Of a stretch of 50,360 nt of DNA, positions 25,177 through 33,283 are shown one piece after another. The stretch comes from Rhizobium sp. Root1212. GTDB taxonomy: Bacteria; Pseudomonadota; Alphaproteobacteria; Rhizobiales; Rhizobiaceae. A program made the translations under genes and the position numbers. The notes below the pieces were generated by a model. It was given only the letters and a program-made list of their open reading frames with translations. It was not told the DNA's origin and did not search any database. The stretch lies in assembly GCF_001424985.1 (NCBI RefSeq), contig NZ_LMDA01000008.1, positions 73,121 through 123,480 on the forward strand, written 5' to 3'. Within the stretch, counting starts at the first letter, position 1. Every line of letters begins with the position of its first letter.

Positions 25177-25201
25177 AACCACGTGCGGCCACTGTTGTTC
25201 C
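25177..25201 (-). promoter_or_regulatory. EcfG-type promoter for the L,D-transpeptidase gene
   Basis: On the reverse strand GGAAC (25197-25201), 17 bases, GTTTT (GTT at 25177-25179). Transcription should begin about six or seven bases further on, next to the ATG at 25168. Confidence 0.65.
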
Positions 25202-25468
25202 GCTGCGCCCGCGTCGTGACGAGGTGTTTGTTGGCCGCGGGCAATTTGGGGGATAGGAACTGGTTAGAATTCTGTAGGTACGCCACGCGTGCGGTTAAGC
25301 CTTTCGCCAGGACGGAGGGGCATAACTGAGAACTTCGCTTGCTGAATTCTTCTTGCTCAAATCATTGCGTTCGCGGCGACCACCTAGCAATCCCGTATTC
25401 CTATCCCCATCTATAAGCTGACGGCATCGCTGCGCTTGGCGCCCGTGCCGAAAATCAGGAGAAAACCG

Positions 25469-25642
25469 ATGGAAACACAACAGCCGGCGGCAACGCCGCT
25501 TAAGGACGTTATCGCGTTCGCGAAAAAACATCGCATTGAGATCGAGGATGCCCAGAAGATCCTCGACCAAAACCGTCGTGAAATCATGATTAGTGGAGGC
25601 ACGGATGACCGTTCGAGTCTTGGCACGTCAAGCGAGAGGTGA
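25469..25642 (+). CDS. Small hypothetical protein (57 residues)
   Basis: METQQPAATPLKDVIAFAKKHRIEIEDAQKILDQNRREIM starts behind AGGAGAAAA at 25469. It is predicted helical and soluble. It resembles small DUF3606-like rhizobial proteins, but I cannot name a family firmly. The 3' end overlaps the next gene by about 38 bases, which suggests a coupled pair. Confidence 0.6.
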   Translation: METQQPAATPLKDVIAFAKKHRIEIEDAQKILDQNRREIMISGGTDDRSSLGTSSER

Positions 25643-25811
25643 GCCCTACAGCATCGAGCAATTCCGCAAAAGATATGGGCTCAGCGCGGATGAAGCGAAA
25701 GACCTGTTCTCCCGCTTTGGCCCGTCGCGCATTGAGTTGGACCTGCTGATGGAGGCGAAAGGTAAACTACCAATCGAGCGATGGAACAAGTTTCAAAGAA
25801 ATGACTTGTAG
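25605..25811 (+). CDS. Small hypothetical protein, DUF3606-like (68 residues)
   Basis: MTVRVLARQARGEPYSIEQFRKRYGLSADEAKDLFSRFGPSRIELDLLMEAKG has the helix pattern (tolerance to an HTH-like start, then FSRFGPSR) seen in DUF3606 and related short proteins. GGAGG (25594 on) places the start at ATG 25605 rather than the GTG at 25593. It overlaps the preceding gene in another frame. A terminator follows at 25875. Confidence 0.6.
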   Translation: MTVRVLARQARGEPYSIEQFRKRYGLSADEAKDLFSRFGPSRIELDLLMEAKGKLPIERWNKFQRNDL

Positions 25812-25874
25812 ACGTATCGTAGTGACTGCCCCTCATCACTCGAGATCAGATGCGTTGTAACGAATGCGTCGGTA

Positions 25875-25905
25875 AGCCAGCTTCCCGCGTGGAAGCTGGC
25901 TTTTT
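25875..25905 (+). terminator. Rho-independent terminator
   Basis: AGCCAGCTTCC and GGAAGCTGGCT form a perfect 11-bp stem with a five-base loop and a run of T. It ends the two small genes at 25.5-25.8 kb. Confidence 0.85.
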
Positions 25906-25923
25906 CTTTGGCACGGCCCATTT

Positions 25924-25948
25924 GGAACAAACACTCCGCGCCTCCGTT
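25924..25948 (+). promoter_or_regulatory. EcfG-type promoter
   Basis: GGAAC (25924-25928), 17 bases, GTT (25946-25948). A full consensus match, 29 bases before ATG 25978. Confidence 0.75.
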
Positions 25949-25977
25949 GACGAGCAATAAAACTCGAGGAAAGTGAA

Positions 25978-26238
25978 ATGACCAATATCGGAGAGCCCAT
26001 CCCAAGGGGTGTCGCTGACGTCGCCCATAACTTTGTTGGAGTGCCGCGGCAAGAGGTGAATCTGCGGCACGAGTATGCCCGGCTGCGAAAGCAGGTGAAG
26101 CTGCTCCGTCGACGGGTCGAGAAGTTGGGCGTGATACCCACCAAGCCGCGAACGGCGCGCTATGCTGTTGGGGCGATCGTCGCTCTGGGCGTTGTGGGCC
26201 TTGTAGCGGGGCTGATGCGCAACCGTCGAGTTTTTTAA
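25978..26238 (+). CDS. Small membrane-anchored hypothetical protein (86 residues)
   Basis: A soluble, basic N-terminal part includes a coiled-coil-like stretch (LRHEYARLRKQVKLLRRRVEKLG). It is followed by one transmembrane helix (YAVGAIVALGVVGLVAGLM) and a short positive tail, so it is probably an inner-membrane protein with its N-terminus in the cytoplasm. AGGAAAG precedes the ATG and an EcfG promoter lies upstream. The layout recalls DUF883/ElaB-type ribosome-associated stress proteins, but similarity is only in architecture. Confidence 0.7.
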   Translation: MTNIGEPIPRGVADVAHNFVGVPRQEVNLRHEYARLRKQVKLLRRRVEKLGVIPTKPRTARYAVGAIVALGVVGLVAGLMRNRRVF

Positions 26239-26307
26239 AATCTTCGTGGAGCTTTTTCGCTGCATGCTCGTTTGCCGGCTATCAGTCCATACTCATACCA
26301 ATTTGAG

Positions 26308-26340
26308 CCTCGCGGTTTCCCCTCCCGCGAGGTTTTTTTT
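26308..26340 (+). terminator. Rho-independent terminator
   Basis: CCTCGCGG and CCGCGAGG form an 8-bp stem followed by eight T. It ends the gene at 25978-26238. Confidence 0.85.
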
Positions 26341-26529
26341 AGCCCCGGCACTTCCGAATTGCCATTGGCCGCCTCCAGGTCGGCCGCATCTTGTAGAATT
26401 TTTCCTAAGACAGCCGCCTGCCGCGTAGCGGGCGATCGGGGAAATGTTTGGTCACAGTATTCCTTTCCAACTTTCTGGAAATTTCACGGCTGCCCCCTAA
26501 TTGCCTCTAACAAACGAAGGGAGCACGCC

Positions 26530-26802
26530 ATGGCAGACAACGACCGCGAAACAAGAATTCGTAATCGGGCACACGCGCTCTGGCTGGAAGCCGGTTCGCC
26601 GGAAGGGAGTGCCGACGAGCATTGGCTGCAGGCAGAGCGAGAGATCGACCAAGGAGACGGCGAGATCGGGCCGGATGATGAACCGAACCTCGCCGCGATA
26701 AGAGAGGCCAAGCGGCAAGGCACAGACGCGTTTATCGTGCCGTCGGACCTAGAGGATGCAGATCAGCGCGAAGCCGCTCCTGGGACGCGAGAGCAGCCGT
26801 AG
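26530..26802 (+). CDS. DUF2934 family protein
   Basis: This 90-residue acidic protein has the DUF2934 core RNRAHALWLEAGSPEGSADEHWLQAERE at residues about 10-37. The remainder (GPDDEPNLAAIREAKRQGTDAFIVPSDLED) is variable. The family is widespread in rhizobia, often near stress genes, with unknown function. RBS AAGGGAG precedes ATG 26530. No clear EcfG promoter was found here. Confidence 0.85.
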   Translation: MADNDRETRIRNRAHALWLEAGSPEGSADEHWLQAEREIDQGDGEIGPDDEPNLAAIREAKRQGTDAFIVPSDLEDADQREAAPGTREQP

Positions 26803-26861
26803 CGTTCGAGCCGCGTGCGAGCGGCCGAATGGTCTATTTGTTGATTTGCACTAAGAGCTGA

Positions 26862-27140
26862 CCCTGAAGGACTTGCCGTCGACGGGGCGATCGAGCAGGC
26901 TCAGCACGTGGGTCTTCGTGGGAACGCCGGACTTCAGCGCCATGTCGACCGCCGAGAGCACGGCCTGTTCGACATGCTGGAGAACAAGGACTAGGATATC
27001 GACCATCTCGCGGTCGTCACCCGGCTTCTTGAGCAGGTATTGCTGCAAGGCTCGAAACGCATCGGGCAGCTCGGCGAACGCTGCGCCATTGCGAAGAGCG
27101 CCGGGCTTGCGCTGCCCCTCCGCTGCAGGCCGAATTGCAG
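26862..27140 (-). pseudogene. IS21-family IstA transposase, C-terminal remnant
   Basis: The residues GALRNGAAFAELPDAFRALQQYLLKKPGDDREMVDILVLVLQHVEQAVLSAVDMALKSGVPTKTHVLSLLDRPVDGK match the end of IS21 IstA. The catalytic domain, the istB partner and the ends of the element are missing, so it is a non-mobile scar. It continues in an open frame to 27207, but that part has no homology that I recognise. Confidence 0.72.
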
Positions 27141-27220
27141 ACCTAACACCCTCACAGAAAATGGAAGCGCTCAACTTGCCGTTAACGTAGCAAACGCTAT
27201 TATACAACCGTCATGACAAG

Positions 27221-27259
27221 GGGCCCCTGGTGCGAAGGCTTAGCGCGCCGGGGGCTTTT
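27221..27259 (+). terminator. Probable terminator
   Basis: GCCCCTGGTGCG pairs imperfectly with CGCGCCGGGGGC across a nine-base loop and is followed by TTTTC. No gene obviously ends into it. The same CCGGGGGCTTTTCTT ending occurs at 30160, after the DUF1254 gene. Confidence 0.45.
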
Positions 27260-27617
27260 CTTATTGCCGCAGTCCTAGAATGCTACGATTGCCGTTGGAG
27301 TTGGACGCGATAACGTATCCTCGCTCATTGCGCGAACTCTGAGCACCGGCAAGGTTCCGGCGCCACAATTGCTGGGCCTTTCCACCTGCGTTCCAATTGA
27401 ACTTGATCGGCTACCTCTGTTAGTCTCAAATCGCGCGCTACCTCGAGAGGTGTAGGACGCGCCCACAAAAGGCGGGGTCTCTTCGCCGATAGTGGGCGGA
27501 CGCCAAGCTTTCGTTACTGCTCTTTCTTCCTAATATTAAACTCGCTCGCGAAGAAATCCGCGCGCATCGGCAAGGCCTCTCGTAATGCCGCACGCCGCGG
27601 ACCTTGCCACCTCCCAT
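27260..27617. other. Intergenic stretch without a recognised gene
   Basis: No open frame with a plausible start or motif, and no repeat or RNA gene, was seen on either strand. Confidence 0.45.
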
Positions 27618-27851
27618 TCAGCCGCCCGGCAAGGTGACGCTCGTCCATTTAAGCGACCATTCGTCATCGCCGCCTTCGTTGTGGGTGTATTTGCCGTGGT
27701 CGGAGGCGCAACATTCGAACGCCACCCAATCCGTCGGTGCTACGCCGGGCAGATCGAGGATGCGGAGCACATCAACCAAGCAGGCCACGGTCGTGACCTT
27801 CTGGATAGGCTTCCTGCCCTTGGCCTCAATCGTCCAAGCATAGTGGATCAC
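27618..27851 (-). CDS. Unknown small protein, paralogue A (77 residues)
   Basis: It starts at GTG 27851 behind GGAGGAACTC; the frame upstream is not coding. The sequence is VIHYAWTIEAKGRKPIQKVTTVACLVDVLRILDL, then DWVAFECCASDHGKYTHNEGGDDEWSLKW. It is clearly the same protein as the 76-residue product at 30665-30895; by eye roughly four residues in five agree. No known family was recognised. Conserved Trp, His and acidic residues in the C-terminal half (HGKYTHNEGGDDEWSL) suggest a folded domain. Confidence 0.65.
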   Translation of the reverse strand: MIHYAWTIEAKGRKPIQKVTTVACLVDVLRILDLPGVAPTDWVAFECCASDHGKYTHNEGGDDEWSLKWTSVTLPGG

Positions 27852-28135
27852 GAGTTCCTCCAAGTTTTCATCCCCATGAAACCGTAGAAGCCGACAATTG
27901 TTCACTCTGATATTTTGATTTTGTTCATGCGGCGAAACTGAGCCACCCCGCAATGTCATGTGTTCGGGGCAGGCCTCCTATCCCAACGGTCGCCGCCACA
28001 TGCTGCCCGCATCGTCCTTTCGTTGCGTTGCGGGCGCGCTTTTCAACTCTGCCCCCTTCGATTTTGAATTTTAGAATTCGCGAAACTAGCTTTTCATCGA
28101 TCATCCAAAGACTGCGGGAGGAGGAGAAAAGGGCG

Positions 28136-28354
28136 ATGAGTTCTGATTTTCGACCGAGACACGATGAGCCGCTTGGCCCCGCGGATCTTGAAATTTGCCA
28201 AGGTGTTTTCGACGTTATCTGCGAGGAACAGGGCATTTCCCGAGACGTTGGGGAAGCGGCCATCTTGGCGGCGCTTATCATCGAACTTTACCGGCAGGGT
28301 GTTCGTGACGTTCAGGCCTTACGCACTTTGATCGGCACGGTCGGGAAAGCCTGA
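28136..28354 (+). CDS. Small conserved hypothetical protein (72 residues)
   Basis: MSSDFRPRHDEPLGPADLEICQGVFDVICEEQGISRDVGEAAILAALIIELYRQGVRDVQALRTLIGTVGKA starts after GGAGGAGAAAAGGGCG. It is a helical soluble protein of a type seen on rhizobial replicons. The function is unknown. The composition and RBS support coding. Confidence 0.65.
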   Translation: MSSDFRPRHDEPLGPADLEICQGVFDVICEEQGISRDVGEAAILAALIIELYRQGVRDVQALRTLIGTVGKA

Positions 28355-28570
28355 AGCGGGGGTAAATCGGAGAATGCGCCCAAACTGACCGTGTTGATCC
28401 TCCACGCCTGAGGCAACTATAGAAGCGACACGCTGGCACGCGGGGCTCCGTCCACCGACAGGTTGGTGCGACGCCGCGGGTAGGGCCGACTGTCCACGAA
28501 CGCTCCAATCGTGTATGCTGAATGCGTTACAACTTAAAATTCAGTTAGCGACAATAGGGGGAGCAATTCC

Positions 28571-30031
28571 ATGAAGCGGATGATTTTATCGACCTTTGCT
28601 GGCGCGGGCCTTATGGCTCTAACCTCAGTTCTTACAGCGCAGGCGCAGAACACACTCACGCCAGACGAAGCACATTCTATTGGCGTCGATGCGTATGTCT
28701 ATTTTTATCCCTTAGTATCGATGGAAGTATCGCGGCAGACGTTCACTAATATCGCGCCGGGCAAGGAACTGGGTAAGGGTCCTATGAATACCTTTACCAA
28801 CGTGCCCGAATATCCGCCAGCTGACTTCAAGGGCGTGGTGCGGTCGAACTTTGATACTTTGTATTCGAGCGGATGGCTCGACATGACCAAAGAGCCACTC
28901 GTGGTGTCGGTGCCAGATACCGATGGCCGCTACTATCTGTTCCCGATGTTAGATATGTGGACCGACGTCTTTGCATCGCCAGGATGGCGAACCACGGGCA
29001 CAAAGGCGGGTCACTTCTTGATCACTCCGCCTGGCTGGCGTCCCGATCTGCGCGACAAGTTTGTCGACGAGTTCAAACTGCCAGAAGGAACGCAGCGCAT
29101 CGACGCCCCAACTCCTTACGTCTGGGTGATTGGTCGCACTAAGACGGATGGACCGCACGACTATGACGCGGTGCATAAGATTCAGGGAGGTTACAAGATA
29201 ACCCCGCTCAGCGAATGGGGTAAAGAACCCAAGCCTGTCGAAGTCAAGATTGACGCAAGCGTGGATATGAAGACGCCGCCCAAGACGCAGGTCGACACTA
29301 TGCCAGCCGACAAATATTTTGCGTTGGCAGCGGAGTTGATCAAGGTCAATCCGCCGCACATCACAGACGAGCCGATGCTGGCACAGCTGAAGAAAATCGG
29401 CATCGAAGTCGGCAAGGAGTTCGACATGAGCAAGGTCGACCCGGTCATTGCCAAGGCGCTGGAGAGCGCCCCCACCGATGCGCAGAAGCTGATGGCTTGG
29501 AAGCTGGCTACTCTGGCGCGCGTCGCCAATGGCTGGTCCATGAACACCGATACAATGGGTGTCTACGGAAACTACTACCTCAAGCGAGCGATCGTCGCGC
29601 AACAGGGCCTTGGAGCGAACTTAGTAGAGGACGCGATCTACCCTCTCAACCTCGCTGACAGCGAGGGCAAACCGCTCGATGGTACTTCCAAATACACTAT
29701 GACGTTCCACAAGAGCAGCTTGCCGCCGGTGAATGCGTTCTGGTCGATCACGCTCTACGACGAGGCCGGCTTCCAGGTCGGCAACGTTCTGGAACGCTTT
29801 GCCGTCAGTTCGTGGATGCCGTTCGTCTACAATGGCGACGGTTCGCTTGATCTCTATTTCCAAAATGAGAGCCCGGGCAAGGATAAGGAAGCGAACTGGC
29901 TGCCCGCGCCCAAGGGACCGTTCAACCTGACGATGCGTCTCTATGCGCCGAAGTCGGACGCCCTCACTGGCAGGTGGAGTCCCCCAGCGGTGACCAAGGT
30001 CCAGACGCTCCCCGGTGTAGTCGGACAGTAA
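28571..30031 (+). CDS. Exported DUF1254/DUF1214 protein
   Basis: This 486-residue protein has a signal peptide (MKRMILSTFAGAGLMALTSVLTAQA). The N-terminal DUF1254 domain (DAYVYFYPLVSMEVSRQTFTN, VRSNFDTLYSSGWLDMTKEPLVVSVPDTDGRYYLFPMLDMWT) is followed by the C-terminal DUF1214 domain (AIYPLNLADSEGKPLDGTSKYTMTFHKSSLPPVNAFWSITLYD). The length fits the family. These proteins are periplasmic, of unknown activity, and often stress- or carbon-related. GGGGGAG lies before ATG 28571. It is monocistronic, with a probable terminator at 30147. Confidence 0.92.
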   Translation: MKRMILSTFAGAGLMALTSVLTAQAQNTLTPDEAHSIGVDAYVYFYPLVSMEVSRQTFTNIAPGKELGKGPMNTFTNVPEYPPADFKGVVRSNFDTLYSSGWLDMTKEPLVVSVPDTDGRYYLFPMLDMWTDVFASPGWRTTGTKAGHFLITPPGWRPDLRDKFVDEFKLPEGTQRIDAPTPYVWVIGRTKTDGPHDYDAVHKIQGGYKITPLSEWGKEPKPVEVKIDASVDMKTPPKTQVDTMPADKYFALAAELIKVNPPHITDEPMLAQLKKIGIEVGKEFDMSKVDPVIAKALESAPTDAQKLMAWKLATLARVANGWSMNTDTMGVYGNYYLKRAIVAQQGLGANLVEDAIYPLNLADSEGKPLDGTSKYTMTFHKSSLPPVNAFWSITLYDEAGFQVGNVLERFAVSSWMPFVYNGDGSLDLYFQNESPGKDKEANWLPAPKGPFNLTMRLYAPKSDALTGRWSPPAVTKVQTLPGVVGQ

Positions 30032-30146
30032 GGTGAAAGCCGGCGGCGTCTGACCGAGATGTCGCCAGCCGCTTATAACGATAGGGGCGGGCCTCTCGAT
30101 TTTTAGAACGTGCGTCCTAACTCCTCCGTGTGGATAAAGCCAACTC

Positions 30147-30174
30147 AGCCCTCGCTCTGCCGGGGGCTTTTCTT
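30147..30174 (+). terminator. Probable terminator after the DUF1254 gene
   Basis: AGCCC-TCG pairs with CGG-GGGCT around CTCTGC, followed by TTTTCTTTT. The stem is short and has a bulge. Confidence 0.45.
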
Positions 30175-30299
30175 TTGGCCTGCGGGCATTATCTTGGGGG
30201 CGCCCGCTGGAAGTCAGCGGGCGGCGCAGGGCTTCGGTTCCTGATCAGCACCGAGCCCTGCCACTCCACGATCCAGATGAAAGATCCCCTCGCATGCTG

Positions 30300-30657
30300 T
30301 CGATGCTCATAGTCTGCGCGACGCTCACCGTCGTGGACGGCGACACCGTGAATGCGATGGCCAAAAACTCCGATTACTCGATGAGGGTTGTCGATGCCGC
30401 GGGATCGATGCGCCCGAGTTGCGAACATGGAAGTGCGAGAAGGAACGACGGCTGGCAAGGCTCGCTCGGGCTCGGCTGAAGCAGTTGCTGGCCGATGAGG
30501 AAGTCCGCATCGTCGCGTAGGGTTTTGACAAGCGCCCACAAGCGCCTGCTCGTCAACATCTACCTATCGGACGGCCGCGAGTTCGGCGCGATTCTCCTGA
30601 AGAAAGGCTTTGCTCGCGAGTGGCAACCTCGTCACAAGGTCAACTGGTGCGATTGAC
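30300..30657 (+). pseudogene. Thermonuclease-like (SNase family) remnant
   Basis: Pieces in successive frames read CATLTVVDGDTVN, MRVVDA, then RTWKCEKERRLARLARARLKQLLADEEVRIVA (stop), then NIYLSDGREFGAILLKKGFAREWQPRHKVNWCD. Together these make a rhizobial staphylococcal-nuclease-like protein, normally secreted. At least two frameshifts and a stop break it, so no active nuclease is made. Confidence 0.72.
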
Positions 30658-30664
30658 CGGCGGC

Positions 30665-30895
30665 CTAAATTCTCATCCCGACTTTCGTCCAGGTCAGTGA
30701 CCATTCATCATCGCCGCCTTCGTTGTGGGTGTATTTGCCGTGGTCCGCGTTCCCGCCTTCAAATGTCACCCATTCGGGCGGCGCTACATCAGGCAGTTCC
30801 AGAATGCGCAGCACTTCAACCAAGCCGGCCAGGGTCGTAACCTTCTGGATAGGCTTCCTGCCCTTGACCTCGATTGTCCAAGCATAGTGGGTCAT
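30665..30895 (-). CDS. Unknown small protein, paralogue B (76 residues)
   Basis: MTHYAWTIEVKGRKPIQKVTTLAGLVEVLRILELPDVAPPEWVTFEGGNADHGKYTHNEGGDDEWSLTW is the partner of the 27618-27851 product. The pairs HYAWTIE-KGRKPIQKVTT and HGKYTHNEGGDDEWSL are identical. No family name can be given. It lies eight bases from the end of the nuclease remnant, in convergent orientation. Two retained intact copies among decayed neighbours argue for a selected function. Confidence 0.68.
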   Translation of the reverse strand: MTHYAWTIEVKGRKPIQKVTTLAGLVEVLRILELPDVAPPEWVTFEGGNADHGKYTHNEGGDDEWSLTWTKVGMRI

Positions 30896-31201
30896 AGCCG
30901 CGTCCCACGCCAGTCAGCGTCCTTGCTGTCGCGCAAACCGTTGTGACGCATCAGGCGGTGATAATAGTCCTCCACTATGCTTGATGCGCCGCGCGCAGTT
31001 TCAACATAACCCTGATGCGGTAGGACTCGTTCCCTGACAATCGGTTCAATGCTACTCCATTGCCACTTACCACCGAGCGGGCCGCCAATTTCCAGAGGTA
31101 TCCGGCCGATGAACTCTCCGCATCACGGCCATGTTTCTTGCCACTGATAGAGAGGGTGATATTCCATCCGGGAAACTCCCCCGACGCGCGCCGCCCTCGG
31201 C
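30896..31201. other. Intergenic stretch without a recognised gene
   Basis: Only Arg-rich shadow frames are present. No repeat, terminator or RNA gene was recognised. Confidence 0.45.
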
Positions 31202-31435
31202 CTAGTGCCCGAGGCTGAAGAACATCGTGCCGATCTCTGGCCGGCGGCGCCAGCTCGAAATAGTGAAGGTCGGCCCGCTTGTTCCTTCGGCAACGAAAAG
31301 GCGCTTTGCGTCGCGATAGACGCCTTCCGAGATCGGTGTACGCTGCACCTTGCCGGTGTAAACTTGATCGCTTCCGTCGCGGCGATATTCGATCTCTTCG
31401 CCTTCGGGCGGGCTTGTCGAATGCCACTTCGGCAT
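31202..31435 (-). CDS. Small hypothetical protein (77 residues)
   Basis: MPKWHSTSPPEGEEIEYRRDGSDQVYTGKVQRTPISEGVYRDAKRLFVAEGTSGPTFTISSWRRRPEIGTMFF begins after GGGGAG at a suitable distance. The longer frame upstream is not coding. The composition looks like a small beta-rich domain. I do not recognise the family. Confidence 0.5.
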   Translation of the reverse strand: MPKWHSTSPPEGEEIEYRRDGSDQVYTGKVQRTPISEGVYRDAKRLFVAEGTSGPTFTISSWRRRPEIGTMFFSLGH

Positions 31436-31628
31436 CGGCTCTACTCCCCTAAACAATCGCTGAATTAGAATTGCCCAAAGGGCGTTCCAAAACAAGTGCG
31501 GAGAAGTTGTACTGCCGGGCTGACGGCGGGAGCCGCCGCCTCCTATCTTCCAAAATCAGAGACGACGGCCCGGCTTCCTTACCACACAATTGGGGAAGCA
31601 AAGGAGGGGCATAGCCGGCCCTCACGTT

Positions 31629-31832
31629 CTATGAAGTGGCCAGGATGATCTTGTCGTGCGCGCGGCCGGCCGCCTGATACTCGAAGGTCGCGGCGATGTC
31701 GTTCAGTGCCCCCGTCCGCCCGATCAGCACCTTCATGCCCGCAGCAGCAATCTCTACGGTCATCTTGCCCAGACGCGCACGGTCCGGGCTGTGGAAGATG
31801 AAGGCGGCGCGCATGTTGTTGGCTTTTGCCAA
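31629..31832 (-). CDS. Possible small hypothetical protein (67 residues)
   Basis: It starts at TTG 31832 behind GAGGG, or at ATG 31814 without an RBS. MRAAFIFHSPDRARLGKMTVEIAAAGMKVLIGRTGALNDIAATFEYQAAGRAHDKIILATS has a balanced composition and a plausible alternating strand-helix pattern. No family recognised; coding is uncertain. Confidence 0.38.
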   Translation of the reverse strand: MAKANNMRAAFIFHSPDRARLGKMTVEIAAAGMKVLIGRTGALNDIAATFEYQAAGRAHDKIILATS

Positions 31833-32254
31833 ACTAGCCCTCTAACGGCTTATGCCTTTCGCGCGTGCGCGCGCCACCACGGCGTACTCGATCATTTTGA
31901 GCAAAAGCATGCGGTGCGATCCGGCCGGCGGCGATTCTGCTCTCAAGCCTTGATCGTGCCTAGAGGCCAGGCCATCGCCGGGTCAGAACAAGAGCAGTGC
32001 GAAATCGTATGTGGAACGGAGCACGAACTTACGTCGCGAACCCGCATAAAAGTCTGTCGGCTGCTGGCAAATTTCCTCGCAATCGCCGAAACGCTCATCC
32101 CTGTTGCCAGGTCATCACGCACATCCTGCTTCTGTTGTCACTCAGCGTTGAGGTGCGACCGAGCGCCTTGCCTTCCGATTTCGCACTTTGAGGCCGGAAA
32201 GCGTCCGCTCCATCATTCGGTCGAACTCGGCAACTGCATTGAGCACGGTCATGG
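31833..32254. other. Intergenic stretch without a recognised gene
   Basis: A forward frame (31656-32261) spans it, but its sequence is rich in Cys, Arg and Ser and has no plausible start, so I treat it as a shadow. No other signal was recognised. Confidence 0.4.
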
Positions 32255-32353
32255 TCATTGATCGTAGAGAGCGGCGATCGTCCGGCGCAGCAACTCGATC
32301 TGCGTATCGATCTCGCTCGATTTAACGTTCAATTGGTCAACGAGTTCCACCAT
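32255..32353 (-). CDS. Possible 32-residue coiled-coil peptide
   Basis: MVELVDQLNVKSSEIDTQIELLRRTIAALYDQ follows GGAG at eight bases. Hydrophobic residues are spaced as in a short coiled coil. Too small to assign; listed because RBS and composition are both good. Confidence 0.33.
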   Translation of the reverse strand: MVELVDQLNVKSSEIDTQIELLRRTIAALYDQ

Positions 32354-32441
32354 ACGTAAAACTCCGGGGGTACATCAGGAGACAGCATCAGCCCTCGTCC
32401 GAATCTTGTGGCAACAGCTCCATAATGCCGCCTCGAAATGA

Positions 32442-32888
32442 ATGCGTCCCGGTCTGGATGCGCATGATCCTTTGCTAGCCACGTTTCTTGTATGGGTGTA
32501 TGTTTCTCATGCGTGCAAATATCGGCTCCCCCGTCAGGTTTTGACCACCGGTGCGGGCTGGCGGCTGATCCTTTATGGCAACGCCATCGGCTTCCTGTTT
32601 GCGCTCGCGGTGTTGTGCACGACGGTCATCGCCTTTCCTCTCCTCCTCGATCGCGATGCCGGCGTCGCTGTCGCGGTCTACACTTCGATGAAAGCCGTCG
32701 CCGTCAACCCCGTCGAAATGGTGCTGTGGGGGCTGATTGTCGCGGTGCTTCTGGCTATTGGCTTCGCCCTGGCCTTCGCCGGCCTTGCCGTTGTGATCCC
32801 TGTGCTCGGGCATGCGACATGGCACCTCTATCGGAAGATCGTGGCACCCGAACCCGGCATGCAACGCGGCAGCGCTGGCAGGCCCTAA
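32442..32888 (+). pseudogene. DUF2189 integral membrane protein, 5'-truncated
   Basis: From about residue 33 the sequence is the second half of a DUF2189 protein: VLTTGAGWRLILYGNAIGFLFALAVLCTTVIAFPLLLDRDAGVAVAVYTSMKAV, then AGLAVVIPVLGHATWHLYRKIV. Family members are about 250-270 residues with six helices; here the first half is missing or unreadable and the first 30 residues do not fit. In rhizobia such genes often adjoin oxidase operons, as here (convergent with the oxidase operon). Confidence 0.65.
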
Positions 32889-32927
32889 AGGTATTTCTTC
32901 GGTCGCCGCGCATCGCTTCCAACGGGG

Positions 32928-33272
32928 CTATGGCGCGGCGCCGAAGAAGGCCAGGCGGGTGAAGATCGTATAGTGTGCTTCCGAGACCATCAGCGCGACG
33001 AACACCAGCACCAGCAGTGGAGGTAGAAGGATGGCGTAGACCAGCGCCAGCCGTTCCCATGCCATATGCATGAAGACGGCGACAATCAGCCCGGCCTTCA
33101 GCAGCATGAAGAGCAGGATCAGCGTCCATCGCGCATAACCCTGAACGCCGAGATAATCGACCAGGTACGAGCAGGCGCTGAGGAAAAAAAGTAGGCCCCA
33201 GACGACCAGATAGAGCCGGATCGGATGTTGTTGGCCGCTTTGCGCGTGCGTATGCTCGGTTGTATCGCTCAT
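32928..33272 (-). CDS. Cytochrome oxidase subunit IV family protein
   Basis: This 114-residue protein has three transmembrane helices (LYLVVWGLLFFLSACSYLVDYL, WTLILLFMLLKAGLIVAVFMHM, LVYAILLPPLLVLVFVALM). That is the COX4_pro pattern with the MHMAWE motif. ATG 33272 is preferred over upstream in-frame codons. It is the last gene of the oxidase operon. Its product sits in the inner membrane and helps assembly or stability of the oxidase. The preceding gene's stop lies about 12 bases upstream of this ATG. Confidence 0.85.
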   Translation of the reverse strand: MSDTTEHTHAQSGQQHPIRLYLVVWGLLFFLSACSYLVDYLGVQGYARWTLILLFMLLKAGLIVAVFMHMAWERLALVYAILLPPLLVLVFVALMVSEAHYTIFTRLAFFGAAP

Positions 33273-33283
33273 GACGATGCTCC

